From: Berberis thunbergii
Lineage: Eukaryota > Streptophyta > Magnoliopsida > Ranunculales > Berberidaceae
Reading direction: 5' to 3'
DNA: 64,000 nucleotides
NCBI GenBank assembly: GCA_003290165.1
Contig: QNQO01000592.1
Location: 434,001 to 498,000 of the forward strand
Positions 11,360-23,602 of this stretch are shown piece by piece. How positions within the stretch are numbered: the stretch's first letter is position 1; every line of letters begins with the position of its first letter. The position numbers and the translations under genes are program-made. The notes under the pieces are model-generated. The model was not told the origin of the DNA. It searched no databases and was given only the letters and a program-made list of their open reading frames with translations.

Positions 11360-11968
11360 ATGACTTCAAGCTCAAACTACAAGTACCAAGGAAAACCCAA
11401 ATTCACATCCAACAAAAAAGCCAAGCCAAGATCAAATTTCACAGACCCAAACAACAAATCAACACCCATTCTAAAAAAAATCAAAACTTTAGATCATTCA
11501 TCCAAAATCAGAGCTCAAGCAACAACTTTGGGGGACACCCCACTCATGAACCAGAAGCAAAATACACACCCAAACCAATTTTTCAGCTACAAGAACATCA
11601 AATCTAGCAAAAAAAACAATGATGAGAAAATGATGAGTGCTGCGAGATGTAGTAGTAGGCATCCATTCACTGCAAATCAATGGCAGGAGTTGGAGCACCA
11701 AGCCACTATTTACAAACACTTGGTTTCTGGGGATCCCATTCAACCAAGGAGCTTGGAGTACTCTTCTGCAACCCCTTCAAGGCTCTTCCCTCATCAGCCT
11801 TCAAGGCTCTTCTTTAGGTTGATGAGGGGTATCATCAGCCACAGCCATCCTTTCTACTTCTTCTTCTTTGGTCTTTGGAGGGGTGAGGAGGGTTTTGAGA
11901 AAATGATGGGTGCTGCGAGATGTAGTAGTAGGTTGATGATGAGTGCTTCCTCCTCTATTCTCTGCTGA
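11360..11968 (+). pseudogene. GRF-type QLQ-domain fragment captured by Harbinger element
   Basis: A 202-codon open frame whose middle (11630-11805) is a good QLQ domain: MMSAARCSSR, then HPFTANQWQELEHQ, ATIYKHLVSGDPIQP, and downstream SRLFPHQP. QLQ is the domain of plant growth-regulating factors that binds the GIF coactivators, and the MMSA start plus SRLFPHQP tail resemble the GRF5/GRF6 class. The WRC DNA-binding domain is missing. Codons before 11630 are low-complexity and Lys/Asn-rich, probably not GRF. A second, shorter copy of the gatgggtgctgcgagatg start lies at 11905-11945, an internal duplication. It is probably a captured exon; whether it is transcribed is unknown. Confidence 0.7.
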
Positions 11969-12676
11969 TAGTCAGTAGGAGTCAGTAGGGAGAATCTGGA
12001 CTGCCGTAGTGTGTGTGAGAGGGAGCAAACTGGGATGTATTGTCCCTTTCTTTGTGCGGTGTGAGAGAGGAGGTGCAGTGAGGTCCCCCTCTACTTGTGC
12101 TCACATCAAATCGATTGTGCAATATTGATGTATTGTCCCCACTCCCACCCCCACTCACATGTTCAGAGAAGGTAATTAGGGAGGGTTTGTAGGCATGATG
12201 CTCAAAGAGACAAAAATCAATAGATCTAATAATTGAAGGAAAAACAAACCAACTATTAAAATAGGGTAAAACTCAATCAATACTTTTGAAGTACTAGTGA
12301 TTTTTGTGCTCAAAATGAGTTATTTCAAACCCTTCTTAATGAATGTAGAACTAATTGAGCTCAGTCAAGAGCCTTTGATTATATTTCAAATACTCATTCG
12401 AGCTTATAGTTTAACATGCCACCACATTTTGAAACACAAACAAGAAAATTTATAAGTGTGATGAACTTTTACAATTTAATGTTATATATGTTGATATTGT
12501 TATTAACAATTTAATGTTTATATATGTTGATATTGTTTATTATATATGTTGATATTGTTTATTAACAATTTAAGGTTTATAAATTGGTAGTTGTCATACT
12601 ATTTTATATAGATGGTATTATCTACTTTGTGATTTATGTTTAAATCTTTGAAACTTGTTATCTAGTAGCATCATAA

Positions 12677-13702
12677 ATGGGAGATTCAAAACAAGGAAAG
12701 GGGCAATATAACCAGTGGACCTTGCAAGAGAGCAAGATGTTGTTAGGATTACTTGTTGATGGCATCAAACATGGTTGGCGTGATGCTAATGGTGCAATAA
12801 GCAAGCAGACAGTAGAAACCAAGATACTTCCAATTCTCAATGAAAGCTAGGGTGCCAAAAAACCTATAAACACTATCAGAACCGAATGAAATGGTTTAAG
12901 AACCAATATCAAACTTTTGCTGACCTTTTGCGCTATAGTTCTGGATTTGGATGGGACGCTGTCTCAAAAAGTTCACGGCTGATAATGAAATATGGGAAGA
13001 TTACTTTAAGGTGATATTTTATTTATGTTTAATTTTATTTTATATTGATAAATTACACCTTCATAGTATTAATAATATATTTTTTGTTCTTATTTTTAAC
13101 AGTCCCACCCAAACATGAAAAATCTTCGCAATGGATCATTTGAAGATTACGAGGATTTGCAAATAATTTTTGGCAATGGAACAGCTGTTGGGAAAAATGC
13201 ACTTGGATTGGGTGATGGTACCGATGCTAGAACATATGGAGTTGAAGAAAATGAGAACATGTTCGATGATAACAATGAGGTTTACGAAAACTCAGACCAA
13301 ACTCTGTCACTTAACGATTATGCTTCACCATCTTTCCTAGATACAAATTTGGAGGCCCCTACTGAAAAGCTTCTTCCAAGAAAGAAAGCTAGAACAGAGC
13401 GTCAAACATATGGTACCCCAATTGAGACCACTCGAGCTGATCTTCTAGAAAAAGTTTGTGCTGGCATGGATTCAATTAGTACAATTGCCAGTGAAATTCA
13501 AGGAATACACGGCCTAATGAAAAAAAGAGAACATGATAGAGAGAAAGACAACATTTGGAATTGTATCAAAGAGATTCCAAACATGGATAATCATGCTCGT
13601 TTCAAAACACTTGAATTGGTTAACAAGTTGGGAATGAAAGACGCATTTGTGAAAATGTCACTTGAAGAGCGTTTGGCGTGGATACAGTACAATATGGAAT
13701 GA
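12677..13702 (+). CDS. Harbinger ORF1, Myb/SANT-like DNA-binding protein
   Basis: Two exons, 12677-13010 and 13103-13702, joined in phase 0 by a GT-AG intron. Exon 1 encodes the trihelix-like Myb/SANT domain (QWTLQESKMLLGLLVDGIK, later RMKWFKNQYQTF and GFGWDAVS); exon 2 holds an acidic region, a basic stretch (PRKKAR) and a C-terminal helix ending in RLAWIQYNME. In PIF/Harbinger elements this protein binds the termini and brings the transposase to DNA. Exon 1 as given is out of frame twice, at the A-runs 12843-12845 and 12966-12970, each one A short of the frame that keeps the domain; total length would then be about 311 residues. Exon 2 is fully open. Confidence 0.8.
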
Positions 13703-13989
13703 GTATGGGTATTTGGTATAATGTTTAACATTTTCGAGTGTCTTGAAACTATTAATGTTTTTATCTTATGTTTGGAATTTTGGTTAAGATTTTTTTTGGA
13801 TATTGTGTTTAAGAATTTGGTCAATGTTAAGACTTGTTTGTTTTAATATTATACTTTATTTATGTGCAATTAGGTGATATTATTAATTTTTTAGTGTTAG
13901 CTCACTCAATTTTGTATTGGCTAAACATAAAAGGTGTATGTTGATTTTTATTTCTAATTATGCGATTCATTTATTTAGGTGATTTTATA

Positions 13990-15378
13990 ATGTCTCAAAT
14001 GGAAGACGAAGAATTGGAGGAAATGTATTATGAAACCATAAAGTTGTTAATGGTGGCAATTGAAGCAACCACTAAAGTTTTAAATGCATTATTGAGTATA
14101 ATAGATGACGACCATGTTGAACGTGTTGAACGTCCAATCCGACGACCAATTACAAGAACTGGATACAATTATATACATAAAGTATTAGGTGAGGATCCTC
14201 AACACTTTCGACAGTTATATCGTATGTATCCTGATGTCTTTATGAAGCTATGCAATATTGTTAGAGAGAAAACAAATTTGAAAGACACAAGATTCATATG
14301 TGTTGAAGAAATGCTTGCAACATTTTTGCTTACTGTTGGTCAAAATTCTCGATATTGTCAAACTGAAGACACATTTAAGAGATCACATTTCGCAACAAGC
14401 AAAAATTTCAACAAAGTTCTCATGACCTTAAACACAATAGCACCAGAGATGATGGCCAAACCAAGATCCACAACGCCAGTTAAAATATTGGAGAGTACAC
14501 GATTTTACCCTTACTTTAAGGTAGGTACTAAATTTTTTTTTTTATTGTTATTGTTATTTTTTTTATTATTTTTGTGAAATCGTGATTTTATTTTAGGATT
14601 GCATCGGAGCTATTGATGGCACACACATACATGCAATGGTAACAGGGCGTGAAGTTGCTAGTTATCGTGATCGTCACGGAAATAAATCACAAAATGTATT
14701 AGCTGCTTGTAACTTTGATTTGGAATTCATATACGTTCTAAGTGGATGGGAAGGTTCAGCACATGATTCTAAAGTGTTAAATGATGCTTTGTCAAGGAGT
14801 AGTAACAGACTTCATGTCCCACAAGGTACATATTTATTTCTTTTATTCTGTATTATATGCATGTGTTTATTATTTGATACTCTAATTGTTTGTGTGGTGA
14901 ATTTTCAGGAAAATATTTCTTAGTTGACTGTGGATTTGCAAATCGTCCCAATTTTTTAGCTCCATTTCGAGGTGTTCGATATCATCTCCAAGATTTTGCT
15001 GGTCATGGTCGCGACCCTGAAAATCCAGCTGAGTTGTTCAATCTTCGTCATGCGTCATTGAGAAACGTAATTGAGAGGATATTTGGTATATTTAAATCAC
15101 GATTTACAATTTTTAAGTCTGCGCCTCCATTTCCATATAAAACACAAGTGGAGTTAGTGCTAGCGTGTGTAGCATTGCACAACTTTCTTCGTAAAGAGTG
15201 TCGTTCTGATGAATTTCCAATTGAAGAAGACGACGAGCCTTCATCACCATTGGAAGAAGAAGAAGAAGAGGAGAATTTTTCAACGCAAGATCAACAACGA
15301 GAGAAGGCTAATGAATGGAGAGCAACTATAGCTTCAGATATGTGGGGAGATGCTGTGAGTGTCGGGAGTCAGCGATGA
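13990..15378 (+). CDS. PIF/Harbinger transposase (ALP1/HARBI1-like, DDE_Tnp_4)
   Basis: Three exons, 13990-14520, 14597-14825 and 14909-15378, with clean GT-AG junctions and correct phases, giving 409 residues with no stop. The N-terminal part has the helix-turn-helix-like region (EMLATFLLTVGQNSRYCQTE and FKRSHFATSKNF). The catalytic triad is visible: D in CIGAIDGTH at the start of exon 2, D in GSAHDSKVL, and E in RNVIERIFGIFKSRF in exon 3. The tail is an acidic Glu run. I chose ATG 13990 (MSQMEDEE) over an in-frame ATG at 13960 because a 3' splice-like tttatttag ends at about 13979, suggesting a spliced leader. The intact catalytic residues suggest recent or possible activity; the protein cuts and pastes its element at TNA sites. 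Confidence 0.92.
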
Positions 15379-15649
15379 GCAATAAAGAGAGTATTTTATT
15401 TATGTATGTATTTATTTTTTATTGGAGAATTTTTTGCATTATTTCTTCATTTCAAAAGAAAAATAGTTATTTGTATTACTTTTGGATCATATTCAATGTT
15501 CAGTGAATTTTTTTAATTTGAAATAAAATTCACGTAGCATACAAACGATTGTTTTATTGATATTTGAGGAATATTTTATGATTTGTGTTGATATGAATGA
15601 CAATGTAGGTGACATTATTTTATAACTTCCTATGATTAATAACATATTC

Positions 15650-15882
15650 ATAAGAATTTACAGAAATTTATAAGAATCAATAGAAATCCATAACAATCCT
15701 TTATAAAATTCAGAAAATTCAATAATAAAAATCCATTAAAATCCAGTGGATTCTGTAAATTCCACAAAATCCAGTCACTTAAAATCCAGTGAATTCTGTA
15801 AAGTCTTTCAGACTCTATTAAAATCCATCAGATTTAAAGTCTTTCAGACTCTATTAAAATCCATGATTGAATACCCACCCTG
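15650..15882. repeat. Right subterminal repeats of Harbinger element
   Basis: Repeated aaaatccattaaaatccagtg and agtctttcagactctattaaaatcca units lead to the CATGATTGAATACCCACCCTG terminus. The same aaaatccatt words occur next to the left end, as expected for subterminal transposase or ORF1 binding sites. Confidence 0.7.
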
Positions 15883-16003
15883 TAAATTTCGTTTTGAAAT
15901 ACCTACCCAAAACAACGCACCCCTTACTCACACCACCCTTTTAACTCACGAGAGAAGCTCTTCCTTTCAGTTTGGGAGAGACAATTGAGGGAAAAAAAAA
16001 AAA

Positions 16004-18624
16004 ATGTCGTGGAGAGGCAAGAGAAAGAGCTACAACAACACTGGCGAAGGAGGAGAGGTTCCCACCAAAAAACCTGCTCTTGGTGACTCTTCTGAGGAGT
16101 CCACTGGAGACATCATCGTCTGTGAGGTATGAAGAAAGGGTTGTCTCTCTCTTTTGATGGGTTTTAGTTTCTTGTTTCGGAAATTTGATTGATTTGTGTG
16201 TGTTGGAAAGATTTCGAAGAATCGGAGGGTTTCGGTGAGGAGTTGGCAAGGGAAGCCTGTGGTGGACATTAGGGAATTTTATGAGAAAGATGGCAGAACA
16301 TTCCCTGGAAAGAAAGGTGATAAAAAGATTCAGTCTTTCCCCTCTTTTTTAGTGTTTTTAATTTGCTTATTTCTTGTGAATTGAGATTTTTTGATGATCT
16401 AAAGTGCAAAATTTAGTTACTTTAGGTTATGATTGTGTTCAATTCAAGAAATTGAGAGACCCCTTTGGTTAAAACCCTATATAGTTAGCCTTAGGATAAA
16501 ATTGAAGCTTTGCCATTGTTCTATCTTGTCAACCCTGTTCTCTGAGGACCCTTTACCTTTCCAAAGCCAAAAAATCACTTTGTGTTACATTCTTCAGTCC
16601 AGTACCTGAAATGGGCTTTTCTGTGTTGTTATAATACAGTTCACACGGCATTTCAATTTTGCATCCTATTTGTTTGGTACTCGTCATCTTTTTAGTTGCT
16701 TACTGAAAAATTCCATTTGTCTAGAAAGAGAAAATCGGTATTGTGTAAACCTTTTTCTAATGTCTTTAATGTTTGTTCGACTTAATGCTAATTGCTTTTG
16801 TATGTTTCAACATGAGTCAGAGCATCCCCTTAGGAAGAGGCATTTTGCTAGGTAGATATACTGGAGGGTATTGTTCACACATCTATGGTTGTGCCAAGAT
16901 CTCATTTCAACACCTATATATTGTACTATAGTTGAATTAGGTATTAGATGCAACATGGTGCAGTTTTCTATTTGTTTTTTTTTTATGGTAAATGCCTCCT
17001 TTAAAAAAAAAAAAAAAACTTGGCACATACAAAAAAGATGATGGTAGAAGGATGAAAACAAAGACAAGAGAAACATAATTTGGATCAGATATATCCAAGG
17101 ATTTCGGGTGTGAGAGCAACTCAACTACCTGAGTCTAGGAAAAGTGAAACATTTTACTATGGTGATATTGTTTTTGTGGAGAAGGGTGATTGTTTAGACA
17201 CGTGTGTGCTTTGACAGGGTGACTTGGGAGGTGAGAGTGCTGGTTGTGGTGTGGGGAAGAGAGTCAGGTACATGGACTAGGAATAAGCCATGATTTAGAG
17301 TAGGAAAAAATTATAGATATTGTTTAAATTTAAAGCAACTCAGTATTTGTGTCTCAGGAGGAGCTTCATTGATTGGCAATTTGATAATTTAGCTATTTTT
17401 TTTTTTTGATAGAATGGATGATCCTCCTCATCAACTGATGAGGCCCAGGTGTTGATGGACACTTCCTTTTGCAAAATATTGGTCAAATCTGTCCTATCAA
17501 GACCTACTGCAAGAAACGTTAGAAATAAAATCATTGTATGTTTGTATCGGGAATGGGCTTTGATGATGATGTATGTTTGTCCCATGTAACTCTCCTAGTG
17601 GGATTCAATTGATCATCTTTTTCATTTGTCATTTTCACTTCAAATTGTGGTCGTATTTTCATATCAACTTGGGGTGATTAGGGTAATTCGTAATCTGAGG
17701 GAGTTTTCGTTGCCATGGAAAACTGGAGAGAAGTTTTGGCTTCATGGGGCATATGGTAGAATCTTCAAGGGTTTATTCCAAGAGCTGAAGCAGGTGATTT
17801 TGAGAATTAAAATTCACTTTTATTGTTGATGTAGCATATCTCTAGTTGTTTCATAAACCCAATAGTTGCATCGTTGTTACTCTCATCCTAGTCGAGGGAT
17901 CCCACGACTTCTTTACTTTGATTGCACCTACAGTTTTATTCTTATATTACCATTACCTCCTTTCTTTTAGTTGGAGAATTTTATAGTGTTGGCGTTCCTA
18001 CAAGGTGCCAACCTTTTCACCAGAATATGTTGTAGGGTCTACTAGTTATTATGTTAGAATATATGGAGCAGTTTTCTTCCTCTGGTGTCACTTTTATGTG
18101 AAACTTTGTTCCAGTGAGAATTTACATGAAGCATAAAAGAGAAGTTCATTGGATATAAAAGCTTCAAACCATGTCAAAGCTGATGATTATACATTATTTG
18201 TTTAGTTTTTTTTCGTGGGCCCTTGTCAAGGATGGATTGTGGAACTTTGATTCACTGATGCAGCTTGCCTTTACCTTTAGATATGCAAAGTCCTGATGCA
18301 TGCTAATTTTTTGAGGTCTTGCATTCCATGGTTAAAACTTAAAAGTTGACTTATTTAGGTAAAATATTCCAATCATCTAATGACTGTGCTACAGTAATGA
18401 GTACCATGAGCTTGTGTTTGATCCAATTATTGATCACAATTTTGTTTTTCCCTCCTCAGGTATCTCGCTAAACATGGATCAGGTATGCAGCTTTGCGAAT
18501 ATGTGTAGTTTATGTGTAACCTGGTAGTAACTTTTCATTTGACACGTGCTTTCTTCCTTTTCAGTGGAATATACTCCTGAAGCATGTGAAAGAAATAGAT
18601 GAAGCAGTGGCAGAGAATACTTAG
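16004..18624 (+). CDS. KIWI: RNA polymerase II coactivator p15/PC4, KIWI-type
   Basis: Four exons, 16004-16126, 16211-16316, 18460-18482 and 18565-18624, all GT-AG with matching phases, encode 103 residues, the usual length of plant KIWI. The N-terminal part (residues 1-37) is basic then acidic and Ser-rich (MSWRGKRKS; GDSSEESTGD), the regulatory tail of the family. The PC4 single-stranded-DNA-binding domain follows: IIVCEISKNRRVSVRSWQGK, VDIREFYEKDG, FPGKKGISLNMDQWNILLKH. PC4 proteins bridge activators and the basal Pol II machinery in the nucleus. Intron 2 is 2.1 kb and without recognisable genes. The Harbinger right end lies 121 bp upstream of the ATG, so promoter or leader sequence may have been displaced. 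Confidence 0.95.
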
Positions 18625-20164
18625 GGCGTTGCTGAAACTGTCATATTATTTTACTTTGCCAGACTTTAAACCTCTAATGTAGGTATGCCTCCGGTTCAAA
18701 AACATGTGAATGTTCTGTAATTACCTAGTATTAGTGGCAGTTGGTTTGAGTAACTTTTATGGTCCTTTTGTTTACTCATTTAAGTTATTGTTTTCTGACT
18801 TGAAATTAGTTGCATTGGCTACAAGGAAAATTCAAGTGACTTCATCCGTGTTGTGATGGTTATGTTCGTGTCTTGCTCATACATCCCCATTGCCTACTTA
18901 CACTGTAACACTGTTATCATATCTTTAAATCATCAGGAAAGAAAGTTCCTTGTCATCTCTTTATTATTATTAATATGTGATTAGCTTGAGTGTGAAGTGT
19001 ATTTGTCATGGAACAGGGAGTTTACTCTTGACACCATGGTAATATTTGGTCGCAAACTTGCCTGTGAAGGGCAATATTTCTTGGGTGCTAGGATTTTTGC
19101 AAACCTGAACTATGATTCGTGAAAACAGATTAAGCCATCATATGGTCATCCTTCAAACCATTCAGCTTCGGCTTCAGCTTCACCATCTTTGTAGCTTTTC
19201 TGCTTTAAAGATTGTAAGACATTAGGGACTTGACTTGAGTGACTATCACAAGCTCGCGATTCATCTTAATGGAAACAGGAAATACAGCGCAAATACCGAT
19301 TACACGTAGGGTACTTATAACGAACTGCTTGGTCCAAGATTCCATCACATTGTAACTCTTCATAGCACATACCTCGTGTTGTCTTTACCCTCTGCTGCAA
19401 ACCAATGAAGCGGACCATTGAAATACACCCGATCCTGAATAGAGAGTTGGTGTATCGGCATCAGAAGATGCATGCCTTCTCATTCTCTATGAAGCTCCTA
19501 GAGTATATACTTAAATGTCTACATGCTCAAGTGCGCCATGTTGATGATGATCTGCCCATCATCAACAAGTGAATCAAGGATTACAATGACGACAAGTTTT
19601 GCATACTGACTTGAACTGAGAAGCCTTGTGAGGATTTCTGTAGTTATGCACACTATGCTGCACCTTCGAGTCCAGTTTTTCTGTCCCGGACTAAGCTTGT
19701 CTAGCTGTCCAGCCAACAGCAACACAGCATTTAGGGACTAATTTATAAAATCTTCAACGTTGAAACTTCACCATTTAGCATGGCTGGATAAACAGCTAAC
19801 AAAACGTTTAGATCGCGCAATAACTTTGTTATTCATTAACTTGTACAATCATCTGCTGGTATATATACAACCAAGTTTGATGTTGATGTCTTGTTGACCA
19901 AACTTGTATTGAAGTTGATTGATAGGCTTGGCAACAATTATGCATCTAGTTTGGTCTAAGGTTAATGTAGTCTAATGACTTGAGCTTGTGGAGTTGTGGT
20001 TTGCTCTAATCATATGGGAGCAACAATTTTATGTAAACACACAGAAAAGCTGAAAAGGCCAATTCTGACTTCCCAAGGGTTTGTGATTTAGTCTAGTTTG
20101 AATGTTCTCACATATACAACTGAGATTAATTCTTGTATCAAATTTGATTAGTCTTAGGCGGAGG
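18625..20164. other. Intergenic, no gene seen
   Basis: Presumed 3' UTR of KIWI followed by AT-rich sequence without conserved frames. The 68-codon frame on minus at 19519-19725 has no recognisable motif. Confidence 0.6.
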
Positions 20165-20335
20165 TGTTAAAGAAAGAAAGTCATAATAAGAAAGTGTTAC
20201 AGAATGAGATATGTTAGGAAAGTCAAAATAGAATAGAAGTCTTAGGTTTTCTATCTCCACAAGTTTAGCTCAAAGTCAGTAAATGAATAAACACAATAAT
20301 ATTTCAATACAACTCTAAGTGTACAATTCTTTTCA
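20165..20335 (+). repeat. Copia 5' LTR
   Basis: 171 bp, TG...CA. Compared with the 3' LTR it lacks about 14 bp around the gttagagttaactttataag stretch and has several substitutions. Confidence 0.88.
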
Positions 20336-20347
20336 TGGTATCAGAGC
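20336..20347 (+). other. Primer binding site (initiator tRNA-Met)
   Basis: TGGTATCAGAGC directly after the LTR, the standard plant Copia priming sequence. Confidence 0.9.
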
Positions 20348-20849
20348 AACTTTCTCTGGAACTAAGCCCTAGCCGCATAACGACGTAATCAAACCCTTCT
20401 ACCAACAAAAGCCAACTCTATTCTTATTCCTAGCCAACACAAAACAATTTCCAATAGACCAATCAAACCCTTCATCATCATCCACATAGATCAATCACTG
20501 ATCAATCAGTTCATCGACAATTGCAAACACTACTCATCAACAATTGCAATCACTGCTCATTTAATTGATTGATTTTTATGCAATCAACATATTGTTGCAA
20601 TCACTGAACCACCATCGAACATCATCACTGATCGAACCATCATCAACTCTGAACTCATTGAATTCTTGCCACGCTAAAAAGATAAACACGAAAGCGAGGA
20701 GAACTCTTCCTGCGAATGAGGTAAACCCATTGTAAAAGGCAGAAAACTTTTTGTTCGCTCGCTCGCTCGGTATCCTGTTCTCTCGCTTTCTAAATCGACG
20801 AGAAGAGAAGAGAAAACAGGGAGGGGCGGTACCTTTCAGATCATCCGAT

Positions 20850-22700
20850 CGTCAGATCGTCTCAGATAGTTCATTTTGGATCCTTGATAGTGGCGTCACT
20901 GATCATATAGTTCATAACCATCATTTACTCACATTTTTCAAACATGTCCACAATCGAACCGTTTAGCTTCCTGATGGTACACTTGTTGTTGTTACACACA
21001 TTGACACCATGACTTTCTCTTCTGTTTTTATCTTGCATGATGTTCTTTGTGTTCCCTCTTTTAATCTCAATTTAATTTCCATTAGCAAACTCACAAACAT
21101 TCTTTTTTTTTCTTACCATTTTTCTCAACAATTCTCGTCTGATACAAGACCTTTGTTCGGGGAAGATGATTGGGACAACAACTGAGCTTGATTGTTTGTA
21201 CCACCTGGATGACACCACCATCACAACTTCTATCACTTGTCACATCACTCAAACAACCCTGTGTTATGGCACAATCGCCCAAGTCACCTTTCTGACAAAA
21301 CTCTCCATCCTCTTCCTGTCTCTTTTCGCGATACTAGTACTTGTGTTTCCAATAAATATGTTGTTTGTCTTTTGGCCAAACAAACTAGAAATAAATTTCA
21401 TTTATCCCATATTTCAAGTACTGCTCCTTTTGCCTTATTACATGTTGACATTTGGGGAGGATATCACGTTGCTTCCCTTTCTGGAACGTATTATTTTCTC
21501 ACCATTGTTGATGATTATACACGCACTCTTAATTTCATGAAACACAAGTCTGACACACGCACACTCTTAATTTCATTCATTAATTATGTTGAAAACTAAT
21601 TTTCTTCCAAAAGTCAAACCATTCGCAATGATAATGGACTTGAATTTTTCCTCACTAATTTTTATGCTTCAAAAGGCATTACCCATCAAACTTCTTGTAT
21701 CTCTACTCCCCAACAAAATGGAGTGGCGGAACACAAACATAGATATCTTTTGTGTGTCGGTCGTGCTCTTTTGTTTCAAGCACATCTCCCTAAATTTTTT
21801 TGGAGATGAGCAATTCTCACCACTGCCTATCTCATTAATCGCACGTCGTCCTCTGTTCTTAAAGGCAAAATGCCTTTTGAACTTCTCTTTAACAAACAAC
21901 CCAACTATTCTCACCTTCGAGTATTTGGTTGTCTATGTTTCGCTTCCACACATGCCCAACGTCTTAGCAAATTTGATGCTCGTTCTAGTCAATGTGTCGT
22001 TCTTGGATACCCTCACGGGCAAAAAGGATACAAAGTTTATGATCTCACTCACAAAAAGATCATTGTTTCTCGTGACGTCATCTTTCATGAGGAGACTTTT
22101 CCTTATTTTTCTGACAAAATGCACAATCACCTCACTGACTAGTCCGACACATTTGGACAGATTTGGATGCTGCACACAATGTCTTGAAGTATATCAAGAT
22201 TTCACCAATATTTTTTTTTCTCTTCCACCAGCTCATTACAGTTGAAAGCTTATTGTGATGCAGATTTGGCTAGATGTAGAGATACTAGGAGATTCATTAC
22301 AGGTTATTGTGTCATGCTTGGCGATTCACCAATTTTTTAGAAAGCTAAGTAACAAACTACAGTGACAAGATTTATAACTGAAGCAAAATATAGGGCCATG
22401 ACTTCTACATGCTGTGAGTTAACTTGGTTGAGGTACATTCTTAACAATTTGCACATTAATCATCCTCAAGCGGTTCTCTTGTTTTGTGACAACAAGGTTG
22501 TACTCCATATTGCATCTAATCTGGTTTTTCATAAGCGAACAAAAAATATATAGATTGATTGCCATTTGATTAGAGAAAAGAACAAGAGTGTACTATTCAA
22601 ATTGAGCATGTTGGAACACTACATCAACGGGCAAATTTGTTCACTAAAGCTTTGAACATTTATCAATTTGATAATCTTCTTAGCAAGTTGGGTATTACAA
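20850..22700 (+). pseudogene. Copia pol remnants (protease, integrase, RNase H; RT deleted)
   Basis: In order: the protease active-site region (WILDSGVTDH at about 20877), the gag-pre-integrase LWHNRPSHLSD, the integrase core with HVDIWG, TIVDDYTR, IRNDNGLEF and STPQQNGVAEH, the downstream [11 protein letters not shown] and [19 protein letters not shown], then directly RNase H ([24 protein letters not shown]). The whole RT palm that normally separates integrase from RNase H is absent, with the join near 22145-22240. Numerous frame changes and stops. Non-functional. Confidence 0.88.
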
Positions 22701-22710
22701 ACATACACTC

Positions 22711-22724
22711 CAACTTAAGGGAAG
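22711..22724 (+). other. Copia polypurine tract
   Basis: caacttaagggaag immediately before the 3' LTR, the plus-strand primer region. Confidence 0.75.
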
Positions 22725-22909
22725 TGTTAAAGAAAGAAACTCTACCTATGTTACAGAATAGGATATGTTAGGAAAGTCAGAATATAATAGAAGTCGTAGA
22801 TTTCCTATCTCCACAAAGTTAGGTTAGAGTTAACTTTATAAGTTTGTATTCAGTCAATGAATAAACACAATAATATTTCAATACAATTCTAAGTGTACAA
22901 TTATTTTCA
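22725..22909 (+). repeat. Copia 3' LTR
   Basis: 185 bp, TGTTAAAG...TTTTCA, collinear with the 5' LTR. Confidence 0.88.
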
Positions 22910-23602
22910 AAAGGATTTAATGATAATTTTTTACGAAGATAGGAACTAAATGCAAAATATGTATTTCTTAAAATACCAAAATGATTCTTCAAAGCTGCAA
23001 CCCGATTGGTTGGACAACAGGGACACGCTTAGCTCGGGACAGCAAAACCGGACTCTTTCACCTACATTCACACTCCTACAATTAACTAAGTCCTGTTGTT
23101 TTTAATTCAGCATTAGGAGATTGGAAACTGCAATTTTCTGAAGGATAGCATTCAATTCCTATGTCCATTAATGTTAGAACTATGTCTTGGAGAATATTAT
23201 ATGTTGTTCTTCGAGAGTTCGAGTCCCAGATGAATGATTGCATATTGATTGCCCATTCAGATGCATATACTCTACAATTTTCTATCTATGCAAAAATCTC
23301 TAGATTTCTAAATTAAAACCCGCTTCACAACAAGAAAGGTTAAAAAAAAAGGTAGCAACTATAACTAGGTAAATATTTTGGATTTATCATTCAGTTTTTA
23401 GAAACCCAAAGGAACCAAAATTAGCAGTATTACACTATTATTAGTAGTGTAATACTACTAGGAAGTGAAGTGCCTACTAATTCACTCCATAAAACAAAAA
23501 CCCTACTGACTGATCTGTGTGTTTCTGGCCTCTCTTAAACCCTTCTCAACTTCGCTCATTGATCGGTTTCAATCCTTTTTTCCCCTTTCCTTCTTGGTAG
23601 CC
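22910..23602. other. Intergenic and 5' flank of zinc-finger gene
   Basis: AT-rich, no coding feature. About 23500-23600 is the presumed leader of the zinc-finger gene, with a CT-rich stretch just before the ATG. Confidence 0.5.

Larger units (their letters stand above)
9608..15885 (+). mobile_element. PIF/Harbinger DNA transposon with captured gene fragments
   Basis: Termini: GGGGGGGTATTCAATCATG at 9611 and its complement CATGATTGAATACCCACCCTG ending at 15882, flanked by TAA at 9608-9610 and 15883-15885, the 3-bp duplication expected of PIF/Harbinger. Inside are the two genes of the superfamily on one strand: a Myb/SANT-like ORF1 (12677-13702) and a DDE transposase (13990-15378). The 3 kb upstream of ORF1 is unusually long and holds fragments resembling a growth-regulating factor and glutathione synthetase, plus a CT-rich minisatellite. 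The transposase frame is intact; ORF1 has two A-run length changes. Confidence 0.88.
20165..22909 (+). mobile_element. Degenerate short Copia LTR retrotransposon
   Basis: Two LTRs (20165-20335 and 22725-22909) begin TGTTAAAGAAAGAAA and end TTTTCA. A tRNA-Met-type primer site TGGTATCAGAGC follows the left LTR and a polypurine stretch precedes the right one. The interior keeps protease, gag-pre-integrase, integrase and RNase H remnants broken by stops and shifts; the reverse transcriptase segment is missing. The flanks (ggagg left, aaagg right) do not form an exact 5-bp duplication. Confidence 0.9.
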
